Below, in pieces: positions 37,211-48,300 of a stretch of 64,000 nt of DNA. Each line of letters begins with the position of its first letter. Position 1 is the first letter of the stretch. Location of the stretch: contig CALNVZ010003433.1 in the NCBI GenBank assembly GCA_940671915.1, positions 29,870,170 through 29,934,169 of the forward strand. The letters run 5' to 3'. Origin of the DNA: Paracentrotus lividus. Taxonomy: Eukaryota > Echinodermata > Echinoidea > Camarodonta > Echinidae. Below the pieces are notes generated by a model that saw only the letters and a list, made by a program, of their open reading frames with translations, was not told where the DNA came from and searched no databases. A program made the position numbers and the translations under genes.

Positions 37211-37345
37211 TTATTAATGGTAAAATGAATCAATGCCAAATTTTAAAGGATATTTTTTTTTTTTTTAATTTGATTAGTTATTTTTTACTAAGATTCTCCG
37301 ACATCGATAAGAGAAAAATCAATTTTGAACCTTTTCCCATAAAAC

Positions 37346-37357
37346 AAACTTAAGCCT
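37346..37357. repeat. 12-bp target-site duplication, left (pairs with 40656-40667)
   Basis: AAACTTAAGCCT occurs here and again, in the same orientation, immediately right of the Penelope-like element. Confidence 0.8.
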
Positions 37358-37397
37358 ATGGTGTTTGAAGGTAGATGCTTGCATGGTGGATTCGAAT

Positions 37398-37479
37398 ACG
37401 GTGATGAGGTTTACGGTTCACCATGTGGTTAGTCCTAAAAAGGACTGTTGAGAAAGTGGAAGAGGAAATGAAGAGTTAC
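37398..37479 (+). repeat. 82-bp inverted copy of the PLE 5-prime end
   Basis: Identical, in reverse complement, to 40574-40655. It includes the ATG and first 19 codons of the reverse transcriptase frame, in plus orientation at this end. Confidence 0.9.
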
Positions 37480-37685
37480 AGAAAGTAGAAAATTGATAGG
37501 CGAGATAGATAGTAGAGAGTAGAATTAAGGGTAATCTTTCGTGATTTAGTCCTGAAAAGGACTGTAAACCAGTTGAGAAGACTGGTTGGCGGGAAAGTCG
37601 GGTGTCGAATGCGGACGTAGGTGAAATCGAGGCCGGTGTGGCTGGCGTGGAGGCGGTGTCCTATGTGGTCGAAGTGTCGTGGCGT

Positions 37686-38745
37686 CCCAGCAAACACAAA
37701 ACGTTTTCAGAACGTTTTAAAAACGTTTTATTCAGGTCCCGTAGGTCCTCGTCTGAAATGAACGTTTAGAAAACGTTCATATAACGTCCAAGTTGGACCT
37801 TTCAATTTGTGAAAAAGTAATGGTTCCAAAAAGAACGTTTTTAAACGTTCTTGGACGTTACAAAATGAAACGTTTTAATCAAAACGTTCACAAAACGTTT
37901 ATTTGGAACCTTATAAACGAGACATATTTTATGAACGTTTTCTGAACGTTTTTAAAACGTCTAAATAGGACTTTATGCAAATGAGTGGTAATTTGCATAT
38001 ATAACGTTATACATATGGCATAAACGTTTTTAATGATTTTTTTTCTATTTAGCAGTAATAATTCATGTTTTGGTGTTTCGTTTATTGTAATATTGTTAGA
38101 AAAACACACATAAAGATTAAAAAACACTAATTCGGTATTGGAATGTACTAACATAACAAATAAAGTAATAAACTAACCATTACAAACGATACTTTCAATA
38201 AAATATAAATTTACTGGAGCATTATTTAGTGTTTAAATCAAAATAATCCAACTCAAGTCTGCCCTTTAAGCATGATTTTGATTGGGGGACTTCACCCCTA
38301 AGTGCCATCCACAATTTGGCCAAGAGCTTGAGTGCAAATAACATATTTTATCTATTACATTGTTTACATAAGTTTTTAATAGGTTCTATAAACGTTCTAT
38401 AGACATTCTTAAAACGTTTTCTGAACGTTCACAAGGTTTCTGGACGTCCGCAGAACGTCCATGGAACGTTCCAAAGGTTTTCTGGACGTCCGTAGAACGT
38501 CCACAGAACGTTGTAAAAGGTTTTGGACTTTATATAAGGTTCCAAAGGTTTTCTACAGGTCCTTATAAATTTCGAAAGGTTCTTGGGTTTTTAAACGTTT
38601 AGAAACGTTTTCTAAACGTCCATTTGGAACGTTTTATTAACGTCCAAAACCTTCCACAAAAGGAGTTTTCTAAACGTTGACAAAACGTCCATAGAACGAA
38701 CTTGGAACGTTCTTAAAACGTTCAGAACGTCCAATTTTAGCTGGG
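37686..38745. mobile_element. AACGTT-rich foldback inserted in the PLE
   Basis: The 1060-bp unit starts CCCAGCAAACAC and ends TTTTAGCTGGG. It is packed with AACGTT-containing words in both orientations at each end (37697-37980 and 38380-38735), with a less repetitive AT-rich middle. It separates the PLE endonuclease from its C-terminal and 3-prime region. The flanks (TGGCGT, GGGCGT) give no clean target duplication. No coding capacity recognised; superfamily unresolved. Confidence 0.72.
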
Positions 38746-39200
38746 TGGGCGTTGCGTTTCCGGCGGGGTCGAGGTTGTGGCGGAGGTTGTTGGATTGAGT
38801 CGGCGTAGCTGTCGGCGTGGCGGTGGGCTGGTTCTCGGGTGAGGTGATGGATGTTGTGGTGTCGGTCGGCGAAGTTGAAGCAGAGGTGGCGCTGGTAGAC
38901 GAAGACGGTTGAGGTGGGTTGGTTCGTTGTGGAGAATTGGGTTCCAGATGTTATTGATGTAGAGTCCTGTGTCTTGGGGTACGGTGTTGTGGCGATGGAT
39001 TCGATGGCTTCCCTAATCCTTCTTGAGTTCCAGTGGCGGATGTCGTGATGAGTGGCTGTTATCCAGTTGATGCGGTGTCTCTTGTTGGGCGTGCTTGACA
39101 ATGGCGGATTGTCCCAGTCGCTGAGTCGTTGGCAGTTTTTGTGTTCCTTGAGTCTGGTGTCGAAGTTGCGGCCGGTTTCCCCGATGTACACTTTACGCAT
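38746..39200 (-). pseudogene. PLE GIY-YIG endonuclease region
   Basis: The minus-strand frame begins with VYIGETGRNFDTRLKEHKNC, the second half of a GIY-YIG nuclease core (YIG, then R of the TGRxFxTRLKEH motif). The first half (PGVYRIPCEC) lies just upstream in another frame (around 39190-39240), so a frameshift splits the domain. Downstream, residues such as HYDIRHWNSRR-type text fit the typical PLE linker, and the frame ends in RPRRKRN where the AACGTT insertion begins. In intact elements this nuclease nicks target DNA during retrotransposition; this copy cannot make an intact protein. Confidence 0.8.
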
Positions 39201-39239
39201 TCACAGGGAATACGGTAAACACCTGGTTGCTTGTTGATG

Positions 39240-40630
39240 GGTCCTGTCCTTGTGTGAGTAAAGGATTGAGTGAAGCTTGGTGGAGGAGCGGTGTCTAACT
39301 TGAATGTGGGCGATCGGAGATGCGTTGTAGTGGTGGGAATCTTGCCGATGTAGGGAGTACAACCGTTGAAGGAGGTTGGTAGTCGGAGCTTGGTCGTTGG
39401 TGGCGCTGTCGTGGTTCTGTTGGAGGAGGCTTGTGTTGATAGTCCGGCTGGGGTACTGGTGATGGGGTGAGGGCTTGAGTACGTGTCGGAGTTCTTGTGG
39501 AAGATGTTGCTCTGTCGCTGAGTGGTAGGCTCGTCTGATAAGGGTGTTGGGTACCGATTGCAGGATGGATGGGTGGTGGTGGAGCGGTAGTGAAGATAGC
39601 GGTCGGTGTGGGTAGGCTTCCTGCAGACTTGGTGAGATGGAAATCCACTGGGAGTAGTCTAACTAGGACGTCGAGGAAGGAGATGGAGTGCATCATGTTG
39701 GGTTCCAGGTGAATTGATGTCTGGATGTTGCTCGTTTGAGTGGTGAGGAATTGGTTGAGTTCAGGTTTGCTGTGGGGCCAGTGACGAAGGTGTCGTCGAC
39801 GTATCGAACCAGAGAGAGGTGGGTGTCGGTGGTCTGAGTGCTTGAGTCTCGAAGTGTTCCATGAAGAATGTTGGCGATGATGGGGGGGGGGATGATCCCA
39901 TAGCTGCTCCTTGGATGTTGTTTGTAGAAGTTGGTGCGCCACTTGAAGGAGTTGGAGTCAGGCAGGTGAGGAGAAGGTCGTGGATTTGGTCTGGAGTGAG
40001 CTTGGTTCTTGTGTTGAGGTCTGGGTCTGAGATGAGGCGTTGTTTGATGATGTCGCAGACTTCTGTAACAGGAACGCTGGTGAAGAGAGAGACAACATCA
40101 AGCTTACCATAGTGTCTGAAGGCTGATCTGAGTCTGGAGATGATGTCTACGAGTTGCTGGGAGTTGGTGATGTGGTGTTCTGAGAGTCCAACGAGAGGCT
40201 GAAGTATGGTGGCCAGATGTCTAGCGGTGTTGTAGCACGGTGATCCTCTGGTGGAGATGATGGGTCGAAGTGGGTTGAGGGGCTTGTGTATCTTGGGTTG
40301 GCCGAAGAGAACGGGGCAAGTGGCGGAGGAAGATCTGAGTTGGAAGGAGAGTGGCTTGGGTATGGCATCGGATCTGTGCAGAGCGAGTAGTTTCTGGTTG
40401 ATCCTTCTTTCAGTGGCGGCGGTTGGGTCTCGTTTGAGTTTGGTGTAGGTCCTGGTGTCGTCTAGGAGGTCTTGAATCTTGTTGTTGTAGTCTTCTTCGT
40501 CCATGATGACGGTAGCGTTGCCCTTGTCTGCTTGAAGGATGTGGATTGAGTCGTTGTTGCGTAGGTCCTTGATGTAACTCTTCATTTCCTCTTCCACTTT
40601 CTCAACAGTCCTTTTTAGGACTAACCACAT
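39240..40630 (-). pseudogene. PLE reverse transcriptase region, frameshifted
   Basis: The first frame starts at ATG 40630 (MWLVLKRTVEKVEEEM) and carries the N-terminal RT blocks ADKGNATVIMDEEDY and GQPKIHKPLNPLRPIISTRG, then motif A-like LDVVSLFTSVPV. Motif B (GAAMGS...) is disrupted by indels around a C run near 39880-39892; FFMEHFE follows in a shifted frame. The catalytic YVDD is present (near 39798-39810) only in another frame. The next frame (39942-39295) contains SISFLDVLV, the block after the thumb. At least two frameshifts occur. Length and block order fit a Penelope-type RT; the copy is inactive as read. Confidence 0.85.
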
Positions 40631-40667
40631 GGTGAACCGTAAACCTCATCACCGTAAACTTAAGCCT

Positions 40668-42384
40668 CTAACCATAAACTCAAATTTAACTTAAAGAACA
40701 ATAACAACGCACGCCCACATTCTCTCAACATTGTCTGTTCACTAGACTTATGGGCCCACCCCCCAAAAAAAAAAAAAAAGAAAGAAAGAAAGAAAAATAA
40801 TAAGAAAAAAATATTTTGGGAATTGACCACGAGAGCACTAAAAAAAAAACACACACAAAAAAAAAACACTCATGTTAAAGCCGAGAATACCAAGCACACC
40901 CACGTAAGACAATCGGTCCCGGGATAGAGTAAAAATCCAAACGTGTTGCTCTTGTTTGATTAAGGATCATTCTATTGTTGGATTGATATCAATGCAAATT
41001 CTCTAACACCACGTGGTTTAAAAACAAATATGAAAAACCACTTTCTTGAATTTGGTACAGATAAAAGTATTTATAATTTGTAATAATAAACATAAATAGC
41101 AACAACTTTTGCTTTAGTTTATGTAGTTAACTAAATATTTATTTACAACAAAAGCCGCACGACCATGTATTTAATTAACACCGGCCTAGCACATCTACAC
41201 CGATGTTGTTGTATTTACAACAATACGAATCAATCAACACCCAAGGTGTTAGATAAAAGCAAATCAACACCAACTCGTAACAGATGGAAAATTAACACTA
41301 TGTAAAGTTTAAAATTGTCACCAGCTTGTAGTGTTAAAATAACACCCATCAGTTTAAGTGATGCATTTTAACACCCAAATTCAACTCTAGTGGGTTTGGA
41401 TGCATAAAGATTCTAAGGCAATGTGATCGTCCGTTATGTTTAAATTTAATACTCTAGTTTTCGCAGTGACGGATTTTTGGGAAAGTCTCGGTTTATCGGT
41501 AACCCTAAAAAGTGAAAACAGGGACAAACGAATTAGTAAAATTAAAACAGGCACCAGGCGCGTATCCATGGTTTCCCATTGCAATGGATTATGCAGGCCC
41601 AATTGTCTGGGAACAACAGCGGCTCTATTACGTTTGGGTATGGGCAGAAACTTTTAATTGTGTGACGTATGACTGGGTCAGCTACTGGGCACAACATGTT
41701 GTTGCTGGAGCTTAAAAAATATATATATTCCACGAGGCCTATTACATACAGGGCATGCGTTTGCAACATTTGACAAAAGTAAATTCTCACAAAAAATTGA
41801 GCATGTTCAATATCTCTTGGCGAATTATTTCAAGACAAAAATCAATAAAAAAAAAAAAGATATCAATAAAAAAATAAAAATGAAAACAGTTAAAGGAATC
41901 CAGACAAAATTTAAAAAATTCGCTTCATTCGCCTTGGTTTAAGATACCCCTTCATCAGGAAGGCACAAAACCAAAGAAATGCATCACATCGATATAGGCC
42001 TTCCGTCTGAAACGGGGAGCTCATCAGAAGCTCTCAATTTACGGAACTCTGCAACTCGGTGAGATACAACCTTTAAAATATATTGATACATTCTGACTGC
42101 CAAGGAGGTGACAGTTCCTACCAGCGATTAACAAACGTATTTCTCACATTTGTACCCACTTTTTCTTTCCAATAACAAAAAATGAATATTATCAAGTAGG
42201 CCTATTTGTCCCTTCAGATCCCCACCCCCTCGCATGTGTAAGTCAGGAGAGATAAAAAGTGGAAAAATAAATAAATGAAATAAAAAATAAAAAATTGAAT
42301 AAAGAAGCAATTTGCACACTTACACAATAAACTTAAAATACAGAGCAAATAAAATGGCAACATAATGGAACATATATTGCTCAC
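40668..42384. other. Gene-free stretch; no cytoplasmic exon recognised for the minus-strand IgSF gene
   Basis: A-rich tracts (40760-40870, 41848-41880) and TTAACACC/GGTGTTAA words (41160-41390) dominate. 41548-41650 is the partner of the repeat at 21787. A phase-1 cytoplasmic exon for the IgSF gene is expected on the minus strand here or further left, but none could be told apart from noise. Confidence 0.5.
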
Positions 42385-42516
42385 CTTTCTTCCAGCGAAT
42401 TATGAAAAATACGAAGGCACCTAGCAATGGAAGCAGAGGAAGGATAACGATGAAAGCAGCAAAAGCTGAATTATCCCTAGTCTGTCTCGGTTGTTGAGCA
42501 CGTGCAGGGGGCAAAC
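42385..42516 (-). CDS. Exon 4 of minus-strand IgSF gene: stalk and transmembrane segment
   Basis: 132 nt, phase 1 to phase 1. The acceptor is ACAG before GTTTGCC and the donor is GTGAGC after AAGAAAG. It encodes a proline/glutamine-rich stalk (LPPARAQQPRQTRDN), a strongly hydrophobic stretch (FAAFIVILPLLPLLGAFVFF) and then RWKK. The basic cluster after the helix fits a type I orientation with the C-terminus in the cytoplasm. A further exon must supply the tail. Confidence 0.8.
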
Positions 42517-45500
42517 CTGTTATGGGGTAAGTATATACATTCGAAGACAACACTTATACAAAATGTAGGATCTTATTCCAAACTAGTGCTATTACATATT
42601 ATAATATTTATGTTACCACAAAACACACTCTAGTCTTCCTGTTCCAATAAGGGATCCTAAATCCGCTATACCACCCGTGACAGATATACAATTGTTCCCA
42701 TAAGTATTCATTATTAGACATTAGTCTTGCTCTCTAGTGGATGTGTTTCGTCAAACTTTTTGGTGATAAGTATGATAGCAAAAACTGAACAATTAGGAAA
42801 TTTGAAATTTAGAGACATTTAGTACTCCAGTGGTATTTTGTTGACAGAGTTACGGAAATCACCATGTTCAGATATGTTCATACCCTTGGGGAAACCCATT
42901 AAAATGTTTTATTTCAGAAGCACGATTGTAAAGTTTTTCTCAAAATTATGACCGGAAATACTTCTTGCAAGTGTCCACAGGATTTCTTCATGCCTTATGT
43001 GGGGTTTGTCACATGCTTCTTTTGTAAAACCTTCAGGCTGAGTCAGGTTGCATGGTCCTCGAGCCATCGTCTGAGTCGATCTGCAACTCCCCAGACACAT
43101 TTCTTGTGGGATTCTTGACAGGACCTTGAATTTTCGCTCCGGACCATTGACATGCAATGACGGAACTAACTTCACTTTCTGGTCTCTTCTGCCACAGTAT
43201 ACAGCTTCCGTTAAGAAGTACCACAAGATGTGGTTAAAAAACAACACTTTGCAAAAACAAACAAACGAACACCCCGATGGGCATGGCAAGAAGTTATATG
43301 TGTCTCCTTATATAATAAGCCTTCCTTGAGGCTCAAAACAACCCACAATGAACAACCAAGGTCAGAATGGACACCATCGACCAGCCAGAGACAAAGGTCT
43401 CAAAGAGCAAATACTGCATATGAGGGGGCCTGTATAGACACTGCTCCATAAGGACCCCAGTTTTGCGGTTAGACCCACCGGGGGCATCTAGGAAGTTCTT
43501 GTGCTCACTTTAACCAAGATTCTAAATTTGGGCCATGATTCTGAAAATTAATGAGACAAAATTAGAGTTGAGGGCTAATATGGATTTTTTTTTTCAATCT
43601 GGTGAAATAAAGACAAAGTCTTCAACTTACAAAACCATGAAAACAGTGTACTGATTTTAGCAAATGACATTCCAATACAGTTATCATGGTTCTTTTTTCT
43701 TTGCCAGTAGCACTGAAAATCTCTTGACAATAGGAGACATCCTGATGAAGGTGATTCTATAAAGATTCTGGATGAAAAAATGCAGAAGTATGGTCATAAA
43801 GATCACGTTAAATAGCAATAGACATTCCAAAATGACAATGTTCCAAGGCAAATTGCCATTTTAATCAAGAAATCGACCAAGGTCGACAACGATATCGAGT
43901 GGAAAATTCAAAGACCTAACAAAAATCTCACTGCTTGTTATATAATGGCTCAGAGACCATGCAACCCGGGTCAGCCTGAAATTTTCACAGAGGACGCATG
44001 GGACCAACCCCCCTCCCCCTAAAGGCATTACAATCGTGCTTCCTAAATAAGAAATTGGACTGGGTTCCCCCAAGGGTATGGATACTTCTGATGAGCATGG
44101 TGATTTCTGTAAATCTGTCAACATAAAAATACCAAAATGTCTCAAATTTCAGTTGTTGATCGCATACTAATCACCAAAAAGTGTGACGGAACACATCCAA
44201 TTAAGAGCACTATTTTTAAAATGTCAGCGATATAAATACTTGTGAACACAACTGTATACCGCATCTACTGGATCCATTTAACTTAAATTTAATGAATCAA
44301 TTCACAGGAAACTTCTGTTGGAGATAACGAAATAGATGTGTCAGCTGCAAAAGTATTAGGTGTAGTATCGAAATTGTCTTTGTGGAGAAAGCAACTCTTG
44401 TGACAGCGCTTACGCGGTTGACACAACATGTCGCAGGCTATTAGGGCACGTCCGTGCAACGTTGCTAATCTTACTTCACTTTCCCCTACCATTTATATGA
44501 TAAGATGATTCAATTAGACCTAAATTCCAATGGCAAAGTTTTATCTGAAAATGTCAAGTTCCGTTTACGTGTTTGCTCTGTTTATCACAGTTTGTAAATG
44601 TTACAATTATGATAAGGTATATATTTTAATATATTTGTTTGTCTGTTTGTTTTTGTTTCTGTTTAACTTACTCCTCAATTCAAATGTCGAGTCCATCGTC
44701 AAATAAGGGGCTCCCTCGATCCACTGCACAGCCCTACATGTGATGTTTCCACCGTCGTTAAAGCGAGACGCATTGAGTGTGATAGAGCTAAATGAACCAT
44801 GATGCATTCCATTGGATACATTGGTTTGTTGTAATTGCTCCTCAAGTGTAAACCAATAGAAGTGGGCCAAAGGATACGCGTCGCCAACAACAGCGCACTC
44901 GAAGTCCATTTCTTCGTTGTGTTGGAGTTGTATGATATCGCCATCATTGATTACGGCACTTGAATTACCAAGTCGTATACGAATATCATTTAATGGAACT
45001 ACAAGGAAGAGTAAACATCAACAAAGATGATTTAGAACAAAAGGAGTGGTATTATAGGCCTAAAACATGAAGAGGAAGAAGTGGAAGGGGGGGGGGGGAA
45101 TGTGTCCATTCCTGTGTATTATTTAGGGAAATGTATTACCAAGTCTTGGTCCATTATCAACGGGCCCTATTCCATAATTGTTACACATGTATGATGTGCT
45201 CACAAAAAATCAGTCGGTTTCTGGGTAATTACCGAAACACTCGAAAATTGGTAGGTTTTAAACTCTAATCATTACATTATACATTTGAAAGAGAAAAAAA
45301 AAACAAAGAAAAATAAACATTATTAAACCAGGGAAGGTGTCCTTCCCTGGTTAAACTGTGGCAAACTATAGCAGTTCAGATGTACCATAAAATCAGGGAA
45401 GGTGTCTGACACCTTCCCTGATAAAAAAAAAAGGTTTTGGGAGACTTGTCGTCCCATCTTAACAGGCTAGGTACCATTCATAAGTAGCTACTCACGGATG

Positions 45501-46108
45501 ACATGAAGGCGAATATTCTCCCTAACAATACTCGATTCCTTGTGCTTCAAGATCCTGCATTGGTACACTCCGTCGACTTCGAAAGTCACATTCAACAGAA
45601 CCAAGACAGTAGAGTTGGTCACGTATCCCCGTAGAGGGCTCTGCCATCCGAGATCAACAAATTTTGAGAAGGAATAAAGAGTCTCAAAACCACTTGACGT
45701 GTTTGTGATTCTCTGCCAATAGAATGCTTGGATGTTTGCTACGGATACGTCAAGGGGGCATGGGATAGTGACATCCTGGCCAGGCTCGACATAAAAGTCA
45801 ATCTCAGCAACTATAGTGTAGGATATAACATAATTAAGTATGTTTATGATGCTTCGAATAATGTTAGTCATCACCAATATAAAAACAGTCTAACTTCACC
45901 CGGTTTTTTCTATTTTCAGGGGCAGTCAGCCTCTATTCAGGGGCCGTCAGCACTAATTATCATTATTATTTCATTTTCTTTTTAATTTTCCATTCTAAGC
46001 CCATGTTTACCGCGAGAGACGACCTTCCCCCGTATCATACGTGAACTTACATATCTGGAGAATGGTGCTGCATACCAGGACGACCTGAATCACAGTAGGA
46101 ATATGCAT
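42385..46108 (-). CDS. IgSF type I membrane protein gene: signal peptide, V, C and TM exons
   Basis: Four exons can be joined on the minus strand: 46108-46051, 45810-45496, 44998-44672 and 42516-42385. All introns begin GT and end AG, and every junction is phase 1, the hallmark of extracellular Ig-domain exons. The 832 coding nt give at least 277 residues: signal peptide (about 1-20), V-type Ig domain (about 20-124), C-type Ig domain (about 125-233), short stalk and a hydrophobic membrane segment (about 248-269) followed by RWKK as a stop-transfer. The reading ends at a donor, so a cytoplasmic tail follows on an unseen exon. The V-C-TM layout resembles B7, nectin or butyrophilin-type receptors and many invertebrate IgSF receptors; orthology is not claimed. 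Intron 3 contains a Tc1-like relic. Confidence 0.82.
42687..44256 (+). mobile_element. Tc1-like transposon relic in the IgSF intron
   Basis: The left end TACAATTGTTCCCATAAGT and right end ACTTGTGAACACAACTGTA are inverted and flanked by TA. The arms extend over about 200 bp (TTGGTGATAAGTATG against CATACTAATCACCAA). On the plus strand near 43770-43870, frames read VLDEKMQKYGHKDHVK and, after stops, TFQNDNVPRQIAILIKK. This resembles the FQQDNDPKH block of Tc1 transposases, in which the D is catalytic. The element is decayed and lies wholly inside intron 3 of the minus-strand gene. Confidence 0.7.
44672..44998 (-). CDS. Exon 3 of minus-strand IgSF gene: C-type Ig domain
   Basis: 327 nt (109 codons), phase 1 to phase 1. 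The acceptor is TTGTAG before TTCCATT and the donor is GTAAGT after TTGAGGA. The Ig signature is clear: first cysteine in MDFECAVV, a core tryptophan in HFYWF, and the second cysteine in NDGGNITCRAV. Four N-glycosylation sequons (NSS, NVS, NAS, NIT) support an extracellular location. Its spacing is consistent with a C2/I-like domain directly following the V domain. Confidence 0.85.
45496..45810 (-). CDS. Exon 2 of minus-strand IgSF gene: V-type Ig domain
   Basis: 315 nt (105 codons), phase 1 to phase 1. The acceptor is CTATAG before TTGCTGAG and the donor is GTGAGT after GTCATCC. The translated domain shows the B-strand cysteine (VTIPCPLDV), C-strand tryptophan (AFYWQR) and the F-strand motif VDGVYQC. 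Three sequons (NTS, NST, NVT) are present. A complete V-set domain in one exon matches the common metazoan arrangement. Confidence 0.88.
46051..46108 (-). CDS. Exon 1 of minus-strand IgSF gene: signal peptide
   Basis: 58 nt from ATG at 46108 to a strong donor (GTAAGT), ending in phase 1. It encodes MHIPTVIQVVLVCSTILQI, a short hydrophobic leader that joins in frame to the V exon. The ATG was chosen because it opens the only frame giving a leader compatible with the phase-1 acceptor at 45810. The 5-prime UTR and promoter were not identified. Confidence 0.75.
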
Positions 46109-46186
46109 TTCGTGGATATTATGTAGATGCTAAAAAGATGAAGAAAATTAAATAAATGAAATTATCATGGGCCATAGTTTAGTTAT

Positions 46187-47827
46187 ACCCCCGTCACACT
46201 GAGCTCGTTCCTACTACGTCCTTGCAAATTTTGCCGAACGGACATAGTCTGTGTGTAAACTGAGTGGACGCAGTAAATACTTCTTACGATCTGTTTACGA
46301 ACTTCATGGACTAGCTCGGTCGGATTTTCAAAAAAGTGTTCAAAAAAATCGGGCGCCCATCTCGTCCTAAAATTTAACGAGGTGGCAACGTACCTGAAAC
46401 GAGATGGACGTACTACAAACGAAATTTCCGTACTGAAATCGTTCTAAAGATGTGCTAGGACGTCTTACAAACGAGCGTTGTATATTCATTATCAGCTTGA
46501 AGTTACGAAGACGCATGAGGTCTGACAAACACGGGCTAGGTTTTTTTATGGGAACGGGCACGCATTTGCGTTCAACACGTTCTAGCCACTGATAATGACG
46601 CAGTAAGAATGAGATGAACTTTCTGGAGGCCGTTAGGTCGACATAAGAACGAGTAAGAACGGATTTTGACGGATTAAAAACGACCCAGAACTAGTTAGGT
46701 CGGGATGAAACGCATTGGAAACGAATTGGAACTGATTAAGAACGGGTTGCAACTAACTGGGGACGGGTTTGGATTGTTTCAGACGGGCTCTGTTTCGTGG
46801 AAACGGTCATTTTCACCCGATTTTAACTAATTACAAACGGACTGCAGACGAGGCAAAGACGTGATGGACGTATTGAGGACTGTATACGAACGTAGTTCAT
46901 CTTAGTACAGAAATAATTAGGTCAAATGTACGCGTTTTTTTCGGACCAATGGCCGTTTTTCGTATTTATTCTAAAAGTTGTGAGATTTCTGTAATTGTAA
47001 CAATTAATGTGTGGCGATTACTAGTAAACAGCTGATCTATTCACTTAATATACTACTATCACACTGAATAATTTCTTACCATGTTATTGAAATTATTGCA
47101 GAACGGGCTTAATCTATGTACACACGGAGTGGACGTACTTGGGACCTATTTCAATCTGCTCAGGACTTTATAGCACGGGCTTGGATAGCGATACGTTTCA
47201 ATTTTTAAACAGAACGGCATGTCATAATTCCCGTCACACTGAGCTAGTTCTCACTGCGTTCTTGGTAGTTCTTGGTGAACGGGCTAAATCTGTTTACAAA
47301 CGGACTGAACGTAGTACAGACCTTTTAGAATCTAGTACAGACCGTTTACAATCTTTTTACGAACTTGGCGAACGGGCCCGAACGGAGAGAACGGAAAGGC
47401 ATTCCGATTTTTTTTAACATGTTCAAAAAAAATCGTACTGGCTTCCAGTTCTAAAATTAAACGTAGTGACAACGTTCCTTAAACGGGTAGGACCTACTCT
47501 GAACGAGAAGGACGTACTGCGAACATGGTACCTAACTTTTATCATGCTGCGCATAGGCACTTTTAGTGACGGTTTGGACGTGCTACGAACGGTATAGAGT
47601 GAACGAGCCGTTTACTCGGTCTGAACTGGATAACAACGTATTGCTGACGCGATACAGACGGAATTGACGTAACGAGAACTATTTATGAACTGCCTAGTAT
47701 CGTATTCAAGAAATTATTTTTCAAAGTTATAAGTTCCAACCCGACCAAAGCCCGTTCAGCAATTTTTTTAAAGAACGGACAAGAACGTTATAGAACGCTA
47801 TAGAACGGCTTCAGTGTGACGGCCCCC
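46187..47827. mobile_element. Element with CCGTCACACTGA ends and GAACG/CGTTC words
   Basis: The left end CCCCGTCACACTGAGCTCG and right end TTCAGTGTGACGGCCCCC are inverted. Subterminal regions repeat short words such as TACGAAC, GAACGG and CGTTC in many variants. An internal near-copy of the left end (CCCGTCACACTGAGCTAG) lies at about 47230, so this may be two nested or tandem copies. It sits just upstream of exon 1 of the minus-strand IgSF gene. No transposase recognised. Confidence 0.65.
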
Positions 47828-48102
47828 TTAAGGACAATAGGACCTACAAAACCACTTTTAAGTAATATGATTTCAATCAGTAATACGGACCAGTTTGTAC
47901 AGCATTGCAACATAGCGGAAAGGCATGCTTGGTTGATTTTATAAAGCATTCTTTTTATTGTTAAAAAACTCATTAACACTATTTTGTATTTATGATGAAG
48001 GGGGGAACTTTATGACGCATCGACTGGTTTATTGTGCTTCCCATGCCAGAGTGCAACTCGTTCGAACCAGGTAGGGCTAAATTCTGGATTCAGTAGTTTT
48101 CA
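47828..48102. other. Spacer between repeats
   Basis: No recognised content. Confidence 0.4.
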
Positions 48103-48300
48103 TCAGTTCAGTTCAGTTCAGTTCAGTTTTTATTTACATATTCCAATCAAACAATAATAAAAACAACAATTTTATGTCATTTCAATACTATACATTATTT
48201 GATAAATCATAAAACGAATGACATCAGTAGCATAAGAAAGAAAGAAATATGAAGGAGCCTAAGTTAAACGCTAAGCTTGTTACATTATAGGCTCCTTTGT
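48103..48300 (-). mobile_element. LINE/SINE 3-prime tail with CTGAA repeats
   Basis: On the minus strand the sequence ends with AATATGTAAATAAAAACTG followed by tandem AACTG repeats (plus strand 48105-48125). Tandem short repeats at the extreme 3-prime end are typical of several LINE families. No RT is attached. Confidence 0.45.

Larger units (their letters stand above)
37358..40655 (-). mobile_element. Penelope-like retroelement (PLE), decayed
   Basis: The minus strand encodes, in order, a reverse transcriptase and a GIY-YIG endonuclease, the domain pair that defines Penelope-like elements. The 5-prime 82 bp (40574-40655), including the first codons of the ORF, recurs as a perfect inverted copy at 37398-37479 beyond the 3-prime end. 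Partial terminal copies in inverted orientation are characteristic of Penelope insertions. The insertion is bounded by a 12-bp direct repeat (37346-37357, 40656-40667). Several frameshifts and a 1060-bp insertion (37686-38745) make it non-functional. The perfect 82-bp repeat suggests a fairly recent insertion. Confidence 0.88.

Noticed and set aside
37398..37560. Hammerhead ribozyme in the Penelope terminal repeat
   Set aside because: GTGATGAG and CACGAAAG words occur, but no CUGANGA, stem II, GAAA order could be assembled.
42909..43289. 126-residue minus-strand frame in the IgSF intron, considered as another Ig exon
   Set aside because: No cysteine-tryptophan-cysteine Ig pattern, and it lies wholly inside the Tc1-like relic.
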